A stretch of DNA of 64,000 nt, taken from JABDMH01 sp964428345. Its GTDB lineage: Bacteria; Bacteroidota; Bacteroidia; Chitinophagales; Saprospiraceae. Shown here piece by piece: positions 1-9,747 of this stretch. The stretch's first letter is position 1; every line of letters begins with the position of its first letter. A program made the position numbers and the translations under genes. Under the pieces are notes generated by a model, which was not told the DNA's origin, ran no database searches, and worked only from the letters and a program-made list of their open reading frames with translations. The DNA lies in NCBI GenBank assembly GCA_964428345.1, contig CAYRYD010000010.1, forward strand, positions 67,730 through 131,729, in the 5' to 3' direction.

Positions 1-1
1 G

Positions 2-2185
2 ATTGCCGATTTTGACAGTGACGGATTCAAGGATATTTATGTCTCGAATGGTATTTATAAAGACTTACTGGATCAGGACTACATTCACTATTATTCCAAC
101 GATCCGGAAATCGTAAAGGCTATTAAAAACAAAGAGCCCGATGCCATCCTGCAATTACTTGACCTGATCCCATCCGAACCGGTCTCCAATTTCAGTTTCC
201 GCAATAACCATGATCTTACTTTTGAGGATGCAACAGCTAAATGGGGTTTGGAAATACCCAGTTTTTCCAACGGATCCGCTTATGCCGACCTCGACAACGA
301 CGGCGACCTGGATCTGGTCGTCAACAATTGCAATATGCCGGCTTTTATTTTCCGTAATGAATCAGATACGGAAAAGCATCATTTCTTACAAATATCCTTA
401 AGGGGTGAAGGGTTGAATACCTTTGCCCTCGGATCGCAAATTACGATCCGCCACGATGATCAAATATTTTATCAGGAGCTCTCCCCCATGCGGGGATTTC
501 TGTCCTGCACCGAATATAAAATGACCTTCGGTCTCGGTGCCATTGACACGGTTGATCATCTGGAGGTGAGGTGGCCGGATGGCCGGTTGAGTACACTTCA
601 ACAAGTACCTGTCAACCAGCATCTGATCATAGAGCAAACCGGAGCCCTGGATCATTCGGATAACATACAGGTCGGAGCAGTGACAACGGTGCTTGCCACA
701 ACAGCTAACCCAATCCCCGGATACCGGCACCGGGAGAGTAATTTTATCGATTTTGACCGCGACCGGTTATTGCTGCATATGGTGTCGGCCGATGGACCCA
801 AAATCTGCAAGGGTGATGTAAACCACGATGGACTGGAGGATCTTTATATCTGCGGCGCATCGGGACAACCGGGAAACCTGTTTGTACAGCAACGGGATGG
901 CACCTTTGAAATCACAAGCGAATCCACCTTTGTTGCCGATCAGCTGTCGGAAGACTGTGATGCCATTTTTTTTGATGCCGACGGCGACGGGGACCTTGAT
1001 CTGTATGTAGCCAGTGGCAGCAACGAATTTCACCCCCAATCCAGCTCGCTGGCGGACCGGCTTTATTTAAATGACGGTGAGGGAAATTTTAAGAAAAACC
1101 CGGCAGCATTCTCACCACCTGCCCTCGAAAGCAGCTCCTGTGTGGTGGTTGCTGATTATGATCAGGATGGCGACAATGATCTGTTTGTAGGGACCCGCCT
1201 GGTACCAGGGAGGTACGGCTTACCGGTTAGTGGACAACTTTGGCGCAATGACGGATCCGGGCAATTCGATAATGTCACAGACGAGATAGCCCCCGACCTT
1301 CGGGACATCGGATTGATCACCGATGCCCTGTGGTTTGACTTCGATCAGGACGATGATCAGGACCTGATTGTGGTGGGCGAATGGATGCCGGTCACCTTGC
1401 TGCGAAACGATGGCAGCCGGTTCTCCAATGTAACCAGAGACGCCGGCTTCGATCAGACGAACGGATTATGGAATTCCATCAGGGCAGGTGATCTGGATAA
1501 CGATGGCGACCTGGATCTGGTGATTGGAAACCACGGTCTGAATTCCAGATTGAAAGCGACAAAGTCCAGGCCGGTTACCCAATACATTGCTGACTTTGAT
1601 AACAACCAGACTGCAGAACAGTTAATCGCCATGTATAATGGAGAAAAATCCTACCCATTGGTGTTGCGAAACGATCTGATCCGACAGATGCCGGGATTAA
1701 AAAAGAAATACCTTTATTTTGAAGATTACAAGGAACAGACCGTCCATGATATCTTCCCGGAAAAGGCCTTAAGCACAGCAGCCCGGACGACAGTGTACCA
1801 GATGGCCACCTGCGTTGCCTGGAATAATGGTAATGGAACTTTTGATTTAGTGGAATTGCCGGTCGAAGCACAGTTTGCACCAGTCTACGCGATGATGATC
1901 GATAATTTTAATGATGATCAATACCCGGACATTTTGCTGGGTGGAAATTTTCACCGGGCAAAACCGGAGATGGGAAAATACGACGCCAGTTATGGTCTTT
2001 TATTAATCGGTGAAGGCACTAAGAATTTCCGGGCACTTACCTCCCGGGAGTCTGGATTAAAAATCGAAGGCGAAGTCAGAGACATCCTTACTCTGGATAT
2101 AAAAGAGCAAAAAACCATCTTAATAGCCATCAACAACGACAGCATTATTGCATTAAGGAAAACTAACCTTTTTCCGGCTGAATAG
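2..2185 (+). CDS. FG-GAP/VCBS repeat protein with ASPIC/UnbV domain (5' partial)
   Basis: The reading frame is open from the first bases of the window, so the N-terminus lies outside it. The protein is built of FG-GAP/VCBS beta-propeller repeats with calcium-loop motifs of the DxDxDGxxD type, for example ADFDSDGFKDIYVSNG at the left edge, DLDNDGDLDLVVNN, DADGDGDLDLYVASG and DYDQDGDNDLFVG. Between them, roughly codons 140-210 of the visible part, lies an ASPIC/UnbV segment ending in DHLEVRWPDGR. This combination is the CRTAC1-like architecture common in secreted Bacteroidota proteins; it is thought to mediate surface binding, but no enzymatic role can be given. An ATG at 248 is only an internal methionine. 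It is followed in the same direction by a T9SS-sorted protein and a TonB receptor, consistent with a cell-surface block. Confidence 0.9.
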   Translation: MADFDSDGFKDIYVSNGIYKDLLDQDYIHYYSNDPEIVKAIKNKEPDAILQLLDLIPSEPVSNFSFRNNHDLTFEDATAKWGLEIPSFSNGSAYADLDNDGDLDLVVNNCNMPAFIFRNESDTEKHHFLQISLRGEGLNTFALGSQITIRHDDQIFYQELSPMRGFLSCTEYKMTFGLGAIDTVDHLEVRWPDGRLSTLQQVPVNQHLIIEQTGALDHSDNIQVGAVTTVLATTANPIPGYRHRESNFIDFDRDRLLLHMVSADGPKICKGDVNHDGLEDLYICGASGQPGNLFVQQRDGTFEITSESTFVADQLSEDCDAIFFDADGDGDLDLYVASGSNEFHPQSSSLADRLYLNDGEGNFKKNPAAFSPPALESSSCVVVADYDQDGDNDLFVGTRLVPGRYGLPVSGQLWRNDGSGQFDNVTDEIAPDLRDIGLITDALWFDFDQDDDQDLIVVGEWMPVTLLRNDGSRFSNVTRDAGFDQTNGLWNSIRAGDLDNDGDLDLVIGNHGLNSRLKATKSRPVTQYIADFDNNQTAEQLIAMYNGEKSYPLVLRNDLIRQMPGLKKKYLYFEDYKEQTVHDIFPEKALSTAARTTVYQMATCVAWNNGNGTFDLVELPVEAQFAPVYAMMIDNFNDDQYPDILLGGNFHRAKPEMGKYDASYGLLLIGEGTKNFRALTSRESGLKIEGEVRDILTLDIKEQKTILIAINNDSIIALRKTNLFPAE

Positions 2186-2257
2186 TACCGGACTTTTTGG
2201 ATGCCTAATAAAAAATCTGGAATCCAATCCCAATAAAAATCCGTGAATAAGAGGGGT

Positions 2258-4375
2258 ATGCCGGGCAAAACTCAACTCCGCAAGGTCCGTTCAACCAGAG
2301 AAAAGCATCATCTTTTATTGTATATTTATTTAATGACATCCGGAGTAACAGGAAAGATAACCCCCTCGAAAAAGGGTTTGAATATAAACCCGGTCTCCTT
2401 GATCAGGACCCTTCAGACCATTACCTGCAAAATTACCGGTATGGTCTTCCTGATTACCATCACGGCCTCCATGCATTCTGTGGTGGCACAGGAATTTACC
2501 TGCGACGGGTCCTTCTACTTTGTGGCTACGGACCGGGCAGGTGAAAGCCGGTTTTACCAATTAATGATGAAGGAAGCGGATAAGACATTTGAATATGAGG
2601 AAATCCCATTGAAATCCGACCGGAAGCGGCATATAACCTGTTTGGGATATAATGTGAAAGACAAAATGATTTATGGCCTGGATTTCAATAGTTATGAGTT
2701 GTTGCGCATCGAAAAAACCGGACGGGTTACGTCTCTGGGAATACCTGAAAACCTCGATACATCATTCAAATACTACGCAGGCGATATGACTGCTGATGGT
2801 AAAAGTCTGATGGTTTTGGCGAGAAATCCCAAAACGGGTTACGATGAACGGACCTATTCCATACAGGTCAATAATCCTCCCCGTTACTATGCAGGGTATC
2901 TGCCTCTCGTATCTGATGTCCCTGTAGCGCTGGCTGATTTTACGGTTGACCCCATAGTTGGGGTGACCTATGGATTTGACAATATCAATGGCCAGGTGGT
3001 CACCAAGAGTGGACTTATTTCATCCAGTCACTCACCCTTTCCCATCAAAAAGGTGAAGGAAGGATTTGGAGCACTTTTCTTTGACCGGTATGGTCAGATG
3101 TACGGATTGGGAAGTCCGGGGAGACCCGGTGGAGAACAAAATATTATCTACCAGATTGACAAGGCCCGTGGAGGTACTGAAAAACTCGGTAAGGTCATTG
3201 GGGGTGAAGACTCGGATGGATGCGGTTGTCCTTTTACCATTGATTTTCAGAAGAAAATCACGCCAACTCAAATCGTTGGCTGCGATCAGGTCATCATCGA
3301 ATACAATGTCATTAATAGAGCCGGGATTGGTCAGGTGGGCCTGCATTTAACCGATATTTTTCCACCGGACTTTGACATCACCAGGATATTTATCGGAGAT
3401 AATTTGTTTGACGTCAACAGTGGCCCCGGGAGCAACCGGCTGGAAATAGCCAACTGGACATTACTGCTGGGTGAAAACAAATTCACGCTGGAAGTCGGCA
3501 ATCAAAATCCGGTACCGCGGTTTACCGGTAGCCAGGCGGAATTGCATAACCTTCCAACTGCATTTGAACCCTACACATTATCGGATGACCCTGTCACACC
3601 ACAACTCCGGGATACGACCAGACTGGCCATCCTGGATGTTGTTGACATCCGCCTCGGGGATTACCAATGGACTTCCTGTAATGCCGATACCACTTTCCTG
3701 ACACTGCCCATGAGTGGCGAATTTCTCTGGAGTGACGGATCCACACAACCGGTATTGCCGGTATTAGAGGATGGTTGGTATGCGGTCACTCTTTTGACCG
3801 ATTGCCTCGTTTTTTCAGATACTATCCGGATCGTTAAAAATCCCGAGTTACTCGAATTAAATATCGGATCAGATCTTCAACTCGATCTGGGCACGAAGGT
3901 CAAACTCGGTATGAATACGAATGCAAAAAAAATAACTTCTATTCAATGGGGTAGTACGGATGATCTTTCTTTAGATTGTCTTGATTGCAGCGATCCCGAA
4001 CTTTCTGCTGCCGCATCCGGAATGGTCTTCGCTACCATTACCGATCACCGCGGATGTTCCGTTTCCGATACGATCCGGATCCTGCTCGACGACACCAAAA
4101 GAATTTTTGTACCCAATGCCTTCAGCCCTAATGGCGATGGCATCAATGATGTCCTGTATATCTACGGACCCTCTGTACAGATTATCGATTTTAAGGTCTT
4201 CAACCGCTGGGGGAGTCTGGTATTTCAGACATCCAAAACTGATTTTGCTATTGGTTGGGATGGATCGCATCAGGGCACCATCCAGGGTTCGGGCACCTAC
4301 CTCTGGTCGGCCGAAGTGGTTTTTCCCGACCGGAAGAGGGAACGATTTAACGGTACAGTCGTCATTTTGGATTAG
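2258..4375 (+). CDS. T9SS-exported protein with gliding-motility (CHU_C) C-terminal sorting domain
   Basis: Secreted or surface protein of about 700 residues. A hydrophobic stretch (TGMVFLITITASMHSVVAQ) forms a signal peptide after an unusually long N-terminal extension. Possible starts are GTG 2243, ATG 2258 and ATG 2333; 2258 is reported but the choice is uncertain. The N-terminal half (to about residue 330) resembles a DUF6923-type beta-propeller, with repeated phrases such as MIYGLDFNSYELLRIEKTG. The last ~90 residues are a typical type-B T9SS sorting domain: FVPNAFSPNGDGINDVLYIY, then FKVFNRWGSLVFQT and a terminal beta-rich segment. Known members of that family are passed through the outer membrane by the type IX system. 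The function of the cargo part is unknown. It lies 250 bp before a TonB receptor, so a surface role is likely. Confidence 0.88.
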   Translation: MPGKTQLRKVRSTREKHHLLLYIYLMTSGVTGKITPSKKGLNINPVSLIRTLQTITCKITGMVFLITITASMHSVVAQEFTCDGSFYFVATDRAGESRFYQLMMKEADKTFEYEEIPLKSDRKRHITCLGYNVKDKMIYGLDFNSYELLRIEKTGRVTSLGIPENLDTSFKYYAGDMTADGKSLMVLARNPKTGYDERTYSIQVNNPPRYYAGYLPLVSDVPVALADFTVDPIVGVTYGFDNINGQVVTKSGLISSSHSPFPIKKVKEGFGALFFDRYGQMYGLGSPGRPGGEQNIIYQIDKARGGTEKLGKVIGGEDSDGCGCPFTIDFQKKITPTQIVGCDQVIIEYNVINRAGIGQVGLHLTDIFPPDFDITRIFIGDNLFDVNSGPGSNRLEIANWTLLLGENKFTLEVGNQNPVPRFTGSQAELHNLPTAFEPYTLSDDPVTPQLRDTTRLAILDVVDIRLGDYQWTSCNADTTFLTLPMSGEFLWSDGSTQPVLPVLEDGWYAVTLLTDCLVFSDTIRIVKNPELLELNIGSDLQLDLGTKVKLGMNTNAKKITSIQWGSTDDLSLDCLDCSDPELSAAASGMVFATITDHRGCSVSDTIRILLDDTKRIFVPNAFSPNGDGINDVLYIYGPSVQIIDFKVFNRWGSLVFQTSKTDFAIGWDGSHQGTIQGSGTYLWSAEVVFPDRKRERFNGTVVILD

Positions 4376-4428
4376 CTATTATTTTTCTAATTTGGTCATT
4401 GATTTTGCATTCCTTTTTATTTTAGTAA

Positions 4429-7179
4429 ATGATTCACCCGGCAACCCTCCCTAAATTACCCGGAAAATTAATCCGGGAAGCCGGATTGGTCATTATCATC
4501 CTTTTCAACATCCACTGGATGGCTGCCCAGGGTGTGATCAACACAAAAATAAGTGGAACCTTTCATAATCTGACCATCGTGGAATTTCTGGAAATTCTCG
4601 AAAACCGGTATCAGCTCATTATCTATTACGAGCCGGATAAAGTACCTTTTTACAGAAATTCATTTGAATTTGATCAGGTACCTCTTTTTGAAGCTACCGG
4701 GCAATTTCTCAAAGGAAGTAATCTGGATCTGATCAAATACCGGGATCACCTGGTCATTGCCAATAAGGATTTTATCACGGCAAAATATATAGAGACCCTG
4801 ATCGCCAGATGGCAGGATGGCACCTACCAGAAGCCCGTGACTTCGGATGCCCAAAAACTGCATTTCTACACCGGAGACTCCCTTAATCCATCCCGGGAAA
4901 ACGTGATTTTTTCCGGTATTGTACGCGACAAGTATACGGCCCTGCCGGTCATCGGAGCCATTCTGACCGGCAATGATGGCGGTACAACCACCGACGAAAA
5001 CGGATCGTTTACGGTGGTACTCCTTCCAGGACGATATCATTGGGTCGTGAGCTATCTGGGATACCGCAATATCGAACTCGATCTCCATCTCTACGAATCG
5101 GCAGATTTAAATATCGATCTGGAGGTATTTGCCCATAATCTGCAGGAAATATTGGTCGAAGCTACAGCCCAACAGGATAAAGTAGCGGAAACTCAGATCG
5201 GGATCGAAATGATCAGCAGCCGGGAAATCCGGGAACTGCCATCTTTGCTGGGAGAAGCCGACGTGCTCAAAAGTATCGAGAGACTTCCCGGTGTGAATAC
5301 CATCAGTGAGGCCAGCGCCGGATTTTATGTAAGAGGTGGTAACATTGACCAGAATCTTATGCTACTCGATGATGGAATTCTCTTTAATGCCAGTCACGCC
5401 CTGGGATTTTTCTCGATTTTCAATCCCGATGCCATCCGCAGCGTATCGCTTTTCAAGGGAAATATTCCGGCCCAGTACGGAGGCCGCATTTCCTCGGTAT
5501 TAAAGACCGAGCTGAAAGATGGTAATCCCAAAAAATGGCGGGGTAATGGGGCCGTCAGTGTTGCCGGTGCCCGCCTGGCAGTTGATGGACCGCTATCTGC
5601 ACGCACCAGTGTTCTTGCCGGTGCCCGTAGTTCCTATTCCAATTGGTGGCTCAGGCTGTTTCGCAATCCGGACATCCGGAACAGTCGTTTTTCCTTCAAT
5701 GATTTTGTGCTGAAAATTTCGCATCAGATATCTGATAGACATTTTCTCAGTGCTTCGGGATATCTTTCGAACGACTATTTCCGGTTTGCGCAGGAATTCG
5801 GATATGAATGGTCGACCAGTCTGTTGAACTTTAAATGGAGGTATTTATTCAATGACCGGTTATCACTGGCTACTCATTTTTCATCAGGTCATTATTACAG
5901 CACTCAGTTTATTCCCGAAGGAGAATCAGCCTCAAAAATCCTGAATGGAATTTCAAATGAAAAAATCAATACCAGCCTGATTCTGCAAAATCAAAATCAT
6001 TTTTTCCATTTTGGTTTTGAGGGAATAAGGTTTCGAATGGATCCTGAAGAATTGACTGGTTACGACGCAGCATCTGACATCCTTCCTGAAAAAATTGACC
6101 GCGATCAGGGGCTCGAGCTGGCAATTTTTATCAATGACGAGATCAATATTACCTCACGCCTGTCTATTTCAGCCGGTTTACGATTGGTTCAATATTTTGC
6201 GCTCGGGCCAGGAGAGTTGCGATTTTATGATCCCACCCTTCCCAGGACAATCAATGCCATCACGGAAATAAAATCCATTGAAAAAAACCGAAAAATGGTA
6301 TCCTATGGCGGATTGGAACCCAGAATTTCAGCCAGTTTCCAAGTAAGTACGGATCAATCCATAAAAATATCCTATAACCGGATCAATCAATTCATCCATC
6401 TGGTCAGCAACACCATCAATCCAACTCCGGTGGATATCTGGCAGGTCTCCAATCAATTTTTTAAACCACAAACCGGACATAACTATTCATTGGGGTATTT
6501 TGAAAACATCGGAGAAAACCTGAACTATTCGGTGGAGGGTTTCTATAAAAAGATCGACGGTTTTCCTCAGTTTAAGGATTTCGCTGATCTACTGCTAAAC
6601 GATTATACGGAAACCCAGCTGCTGGTGGGCCAGGCCCGTTCATATGGTCTGGAATTGGGTGCCGGGTGGAAATTAGGAAGGTGGAACGGGACCCTGGCTT
6701 ATACCTTGAGCCGTAGCGAGGCACAGACCAATGGAGTCTTCGCAGACGAAATCATTAACAACAATCGCTGGTATCCGGCGCATTTTGATCAGCCACACCA
6801 GATCAATTTTCAACTTCAGCACTCCATCGATCCAATCCAGAAAATATTCCTGGCATTGACCTTTAAGTCGGGGAGACCTATTACGGTACCCATTGCTGAT
6901 TATGGAGTACAAAATGTACTGATCACTCATTATTCTGAAAGAAATCAGTTTCGGATCCCGTCTTTTCAACGCCTGGACTTTGGCTATACCATTGACCGCA
7001 GTGAAGCCCGGCTTAAAGGTTTGAGAAGTTCCTTTACGCTCTCCCTGATCAATGTACTGGGTAGAGCCAATCCATATACCATTTATTTCCGTCGCAACCA
7101 GGACAATATACAGAGGGCTTATCAACTCTCGATACTTGGCAGTATTTTTCCATCCCTAAACTGGAATTTTACATTTTGA
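4429..7179 (+). CDS. TonB-dependent receptor with carboxypeptidase-regulatory-like domain
   Basis: Outer-membrane active transporter of 916 residues. Visible order: signal peptide (about residues 15-35, ending WMAAQG), an STN-like segment (residues 40-110), a carboxypeptidase-D regulatory-like Ig fold (about 160-235, VFSGIVRDKYTALPVIGA), a plug domain (about 255-365, with LPGVNTISEASAGFYVRGG and DQNLMLLDDG), and a 22-strand-type barrel to the C-terminus, which ends in an aromatic residue (LNWNFTF). The ligand cannot be read from sequence. There is no SusD gene; instead the stop codon overlaps the start of a DUF4249 lipoprotein (TTGA overlap), a pairing that recurs in Bacteroidota and suggests a two-component outer-membrane uptake unit. 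Length and architecture are normal for the family. Confidence 0.95.
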   Translation: MIHPATLPKLPGKLIREAGLVIIILFNIHWMAAQGVINTKISGTFHNLTIVEFLEILENRYQLIIYYEPDKVPFYRNSFEFDQVPLFEATGQFLKGSNLDLIKYRDHLVIANKDFITAKYIETLIARWQDGTYQKPVTSDAQKLHFYTGDSLNPSRENVIFSGIVRDKYTALPVIGAILTGNDGGTTTDENGSFTVVLLPGRYHWVVSYLGYRNIELDLHLYESADLNIDLEVFAHNLQEILVEATAQQDKVAETQIGIEMISSREIRELPSLLGEADVLKSIERLPGVNTISEASAGFYVRGGNIDQNLMLLDDGILFNASHALGFFSIFNPDAIRSVSLFKGNIPAQYGGRISSVLKTELKDGNPKKWRGNGAVSVAGARLAVDGPLSARTSVLAGARSSYSNWWLRLFRNPDIRNSRFSFNDFVLKISHQISDRHFLSASGYLSNDYFRFAQEFGYEWSTSLLNFKWRYLFNDRLSLATHFSSGHYYSTQFIPEGESASKILNGISNEKINTSLILQNQNHFFHFGFEGIRFRMDPEELTGYDAASDILPEKIDRDQGLELAIFINDEINITSRLSISAGLRLVQYFALGPGELRFYDPTLPRTINAITEIKSIEKNRKMVSYGGLEPRISASFQVSTDQSIKISYNRINQFIHLVSNTINPTPVDIWQVSNQFFKPQTGHNYSLGYFENIGENLNYSVEGFYKKIDGFPQFKDFADLLLNDYTETQLLVGQARSYGLELGAGWKLGRWNGTLAYTLSRSEAQTNGVFADEIINNNRWYPAHFDQPHQINFQLQHSIDPIQKIFLALTFKSGRPITVPIADYGVQNVLITHYSERNQFRIPSFQRLDFGYTIDRSEARLKGLRSSFTLSLINVLGRANPYTIYFRRNQDNIQRAYQLSILGSIFPSLNWNFTF

Positions 7180-8231
7180 GATCTCTGACTTTTATATTCA
7201 TCCTGTTTTGTTTCCTTTCATGTGTCGAGGAAATCGATTTTAATTCCAGTGGTGAGACTGGCATTCTGGTTGTCGATGCTATCGTGAGCACAACTTCCGA
7301 TTCCAATCTGGTCCGTCTTTCACGCACTGCCCGGCTGGGTAGACAGGTTTTTCCTCCGGAAATCGGAGCCATGGTCATGCTTTTCGATCAAACAGGAAAT
7401 AGCGAAAAAGCGATAGATAAAGGTGACGGTACTTACCGTTTCAGTTCCAACGGCATTGAGGTTAAAACCGGTGAAACCTACCATCTCGAAATCGAGACTG
7501 CCGATGGAATAAAATATATTTCAGATCCCGAGACCATCAGACCGGCCCCCCCTATTGACAGCCTTACTTTCGACTTTTCCATAGAACAAATTGTGAAAAA
7601 CCAAACGCAAGTCCTCGAACGGAGCTTTATCAATCTGTTTGTGCAGGGAAGTTGGCCGGCCAATCCAGATCAGACGTTTCTTAAGTGGGATGTGGAGCAT
7701 GTTTTTCTGGTTAGCGAGATAGAATGCAGTCCGATTGTGGGTCCAAAAAGTTGTTACATTTACCGGCCTGTTAATGTCAATGAAGTACTGTTGTTGGATG
7801 GTAGTTCCTTTGTTGGAAACTCCTCCTTCAGCAATCGGATTGCCCATCAGGAACTGGATCATGCTTTTGGCCTGGCCGCTTCCTTTTTTGTTTCACAAAA
7901 ATCATTGACAGAATCGTCCTATACTTACTGGACCAGGGTCCGGCAGGTTGTGACCGGAACCGGAACGATCTTCGACACGCCACCGGCGGCCATCCCCGGA
8001 AATCTGCACTGCATCAGCGATCCGGGTGAACAGATTTTGGGTAACTTCAGCGCTGTGGATGAAAAAACGGAGGTGGTATTTGTTACCCGGGCTGATCTGG
8101 GCAGCAAATTTTCGAGGCAACCCTTGTGTGGTGAAAATGGCTTCCTGCCTGCCGACATAGACCTGAGAGCCTGCTGTAATTGCCTGACCATTGAAAACAG
8201 CACCAGGACCCGGCCTTCCTACTGGCCATGA
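7176..8231 (+). CDS. DUF4249 family lipoprotein
   Basis: Predicted outer-membrane lipoprotein of 351 residues. The N-terminus MRSLTFIFILFCFLSCVEEI carries a lipobox (FLSC), so mature residue 1 is Cys15. The start is a TTG whose last bases form the TGA stop of the preceding TonB receptor gene, i.e. a 4-base overlap that implies translational coupling. The body matches the general pattern of DUF4249 (SSGETGILVVDAIVST near the N-terminus, then a beta-sandwich, and a cysteine-rich tail ACCNCL). DUF4249 has no established biochemical role; members sit next to TonB receptors and are presumed accessory subunits of them. Confidence 0.88.
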   Translation: MRSLTFIFILFCFLSCVEEIDFNSSGETGILVVDAIVSTTSDSNLVRLSRTARLGRQVFPPEIGAMVMLFDQTGNSEKAIDKGDGTYRFSSNGIEVKTGETYHLEIETADGIKYISDPETIRPAPPIDSLTFDFSIEQIVKNQTQVLERSFINLFVQGSWPANPDQTFLKWDVEHVFLVSEIECSPIVGPKSCYIYRPVNVNEVLLLDGSSFVGNSSFSNRIAHQELDHAFGLAASFFVSQKSLTESSYTYWTRVRQVVTGTGTIFDTPPAAIPGNLHCISDPGEQILGNFSAVDEKTEVVFVTRADLGSKFSRQPLCGENGFLPADIDLRACCNCLTIENSTRTRPSYWP

Positions 8232-8342
8232 ATTTTCTGATCAGGTTCTTTGATGATAACTATGGCGGCTATCGCCCATGGTTCCCGGATTGCCGGGATG
8301 CACATCATAAACCGGTACGAGACAGATTCAGATAAAAAAGAT

Positions 8343-8350
8343 TAATTTTG
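8343..8350 (+). promoter_or_regulatory. Possible Bacteroidota -7 element (TAnnTTTG)
   Basis: TAATTTTG matches the Bacteroidota primary-sigma -7 consensus TAnnTTTG exactly and lies 41 bases before the ATG of the amidohydrolase gene. No convincing -33 TTTG was seen at the expected distance, so support is limited. Confidence 0.3.
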
Positions 8351-8391
8351 GAAGAGACGAGAGTCTATCAATCCACATAAAATTATTGGAG

Positions 8392-9747
8392 ATGAATACC
8401 ATCAAGTGCCATCTGATCCTGGTCATTTTTTCCCTTTATTCAGTTACCTGGAGTCAGACTTCTATTTTATTAAAGGATGTCAACGTCATACCATTGACGG
8501 CCGAAACAATCCTGATGCATCAGGATGTAAAAATGGAAGGCGATCTGATCACCGCCATCAGGCCAACTGGTGGAATGCTGCAGGCCGACCAGGTGATCGA
8601 GGCTTCCGGTATGTTCCTGATTCCCGGTTTGAGTGAGATGCATGCTCACATCCCGCTACCAGCTGATGGTAATGATGATGTCGTTAGGGAGACTTTATTC
8701 CTGTATCTGGCCAACGGAATTACGACCATCCGCGGCATGCTGGGTGACCCTTATCATCTGGAACTCAAAAAAAAGGTCGATGCACATGCGTTTCCCAGTC
8801 CGCGTGTATACACCTCCAGTCCCTCGCTAAACGGTAACACCATTACTACTCCCGAAGAAGCAAGGCAGAAAGTGCGTCAATATAAGCAGGATGGCTATGA
8901 TTTCCTCAAGATCCATCCCGGCATCAAACGGGAGGTCTTCGATGAAATGGCGAAGACCGCCAGAGAGGTTGGCATCGACTTTTCCGGCCATGTACCGGCA
9001 GACGTCGGGATAGATCATGCCATTGCTTCGGGCTATGCTTCAATAGATCACCTCGATGGTTATGTGGAAGGACTGGCTCCGGAGGAAATCCGGGATCAGG
9101 GAGGTTTCTTTGGTGTTCTCCTGGCAGACAAGGCAGATGAACAGCGAATTTTTTCCCTGGTTTCGGCAACCAAAGCAGCGGATATCGCCGTGGTACCAAC
9201 TCAGACCCTCATGACACGGTGGCTATCCCCCAAAGCGCCGGAGATCATGGTACAGGAGCCCGAGATGGTCTACATTCCCGCGTCACAGCGTTTTAACTGG
9301 CGTCAGAACAAACAGCAAATGCTGGACCGGCTGGATTACAGTCCGGAAGTCTATGACCGGTTTATCCAAATCCGTCAAAAATTGCTCCGGACCTTCCACG
9401 ACCAGGGCGTGCTGATTTTATTGGGTTCCGATGCACCGCAGGTATTTAATGTACCGGGATTTTCCATCCATCATGAAATGCAATCAATGGTCGATGCCGG
9501 ATTAAATAACTATCATGTCTTGCAATCCGGAACCGTCAATGTAGCCCGGTTTTTCGGTGCCAGCACCCGGGGTACCATCGAAGTCGGCAAGGTAGCCGAT
9601 TTGGTTTTGTTGAATGACAATCCTTTGAGTGATATTTCGAATGCCTCGAGAATTGAGGCGGTGATTTACCGGGGACGATTGCTCCCTAAAAGCGATATTC
9701 AGTCGGGATTGGAAAAAATAGCCGCCAAATACGATTCAGAAGAATGA
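8392..9747 (+). CDS. Exported amidohydrolase (imidazolonepropionase-like metal-dependent hydrolase)
   Basis: Metal-dependent hydrolase of the amidohydrolase superfamily, about 451 residues, with an N-terminal signal peptide (MNTIKCHLILVIFSLYSVTW). ATG 8392 is preferred over an in-frame TTG six bases upstream. Superfamily motifs visible: the HxH metal pair in MHAHIPLP, the metal-bridging lysine region FLKIHPG, histidines in FSGHVP and SIDHLDG, the catalytic aspartate in LGSDAPQV, and a C-terminal composite beta-sandwich strand ADLVLLNDNPL. Family members hydrolyse cyclic amides, dipeptides or lactams; the substrate here is unknown. The stop overlaps the next gene by ATGA, so the two are probably one transcript. 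Confidence 0.9.
   Translation: MNTIKCHLILVIFSLYSVTWSQTSILLKDVNVIPLTAETILMHQDVKMEGDLITAIRPTGGMLQADQVIEASGMFLIPGLSEMHAHIPLPADGNDDVVRETLFLYLANGITTIRGMLGDPYHLELKKKVDAHAFPSPRVYTSSPSLNGNTITTPEEARQKVRQYKQDGYDFLKIHPGIKREVFDEMAKTAREVGIDFSGHVPADVGIDHAIASGYASIDHLDGYVEGLAPEEIRDQGGFFGVLLADKADEQRIFSLVSATKAADIAVVPTQTLMTRWLSPKAPEIMVQEPEMVYIPASQRFNWRQNKQQMLDRLDYSPEVYDRFIQIRQKLLRTFHDQGVLILLGSDAPQVFNVPGFSIHHEMQSMVDAGLNNYHVLQSGTVNVARFFGASTRGTIEVGKVADLVLLNDNPLSDISNASRIEAVIYRGRLLPKSDIQSGLEKIAAKYDSEE

Noticed and set aside
8228..8335. 35-codon frame overlapping the DUF4249 stop (ATGA overlap)
   Set aside because: Short, no hydrophobic segment or family resemblance, and the gap also contains a candidate promoter for the next gene; probably chance.
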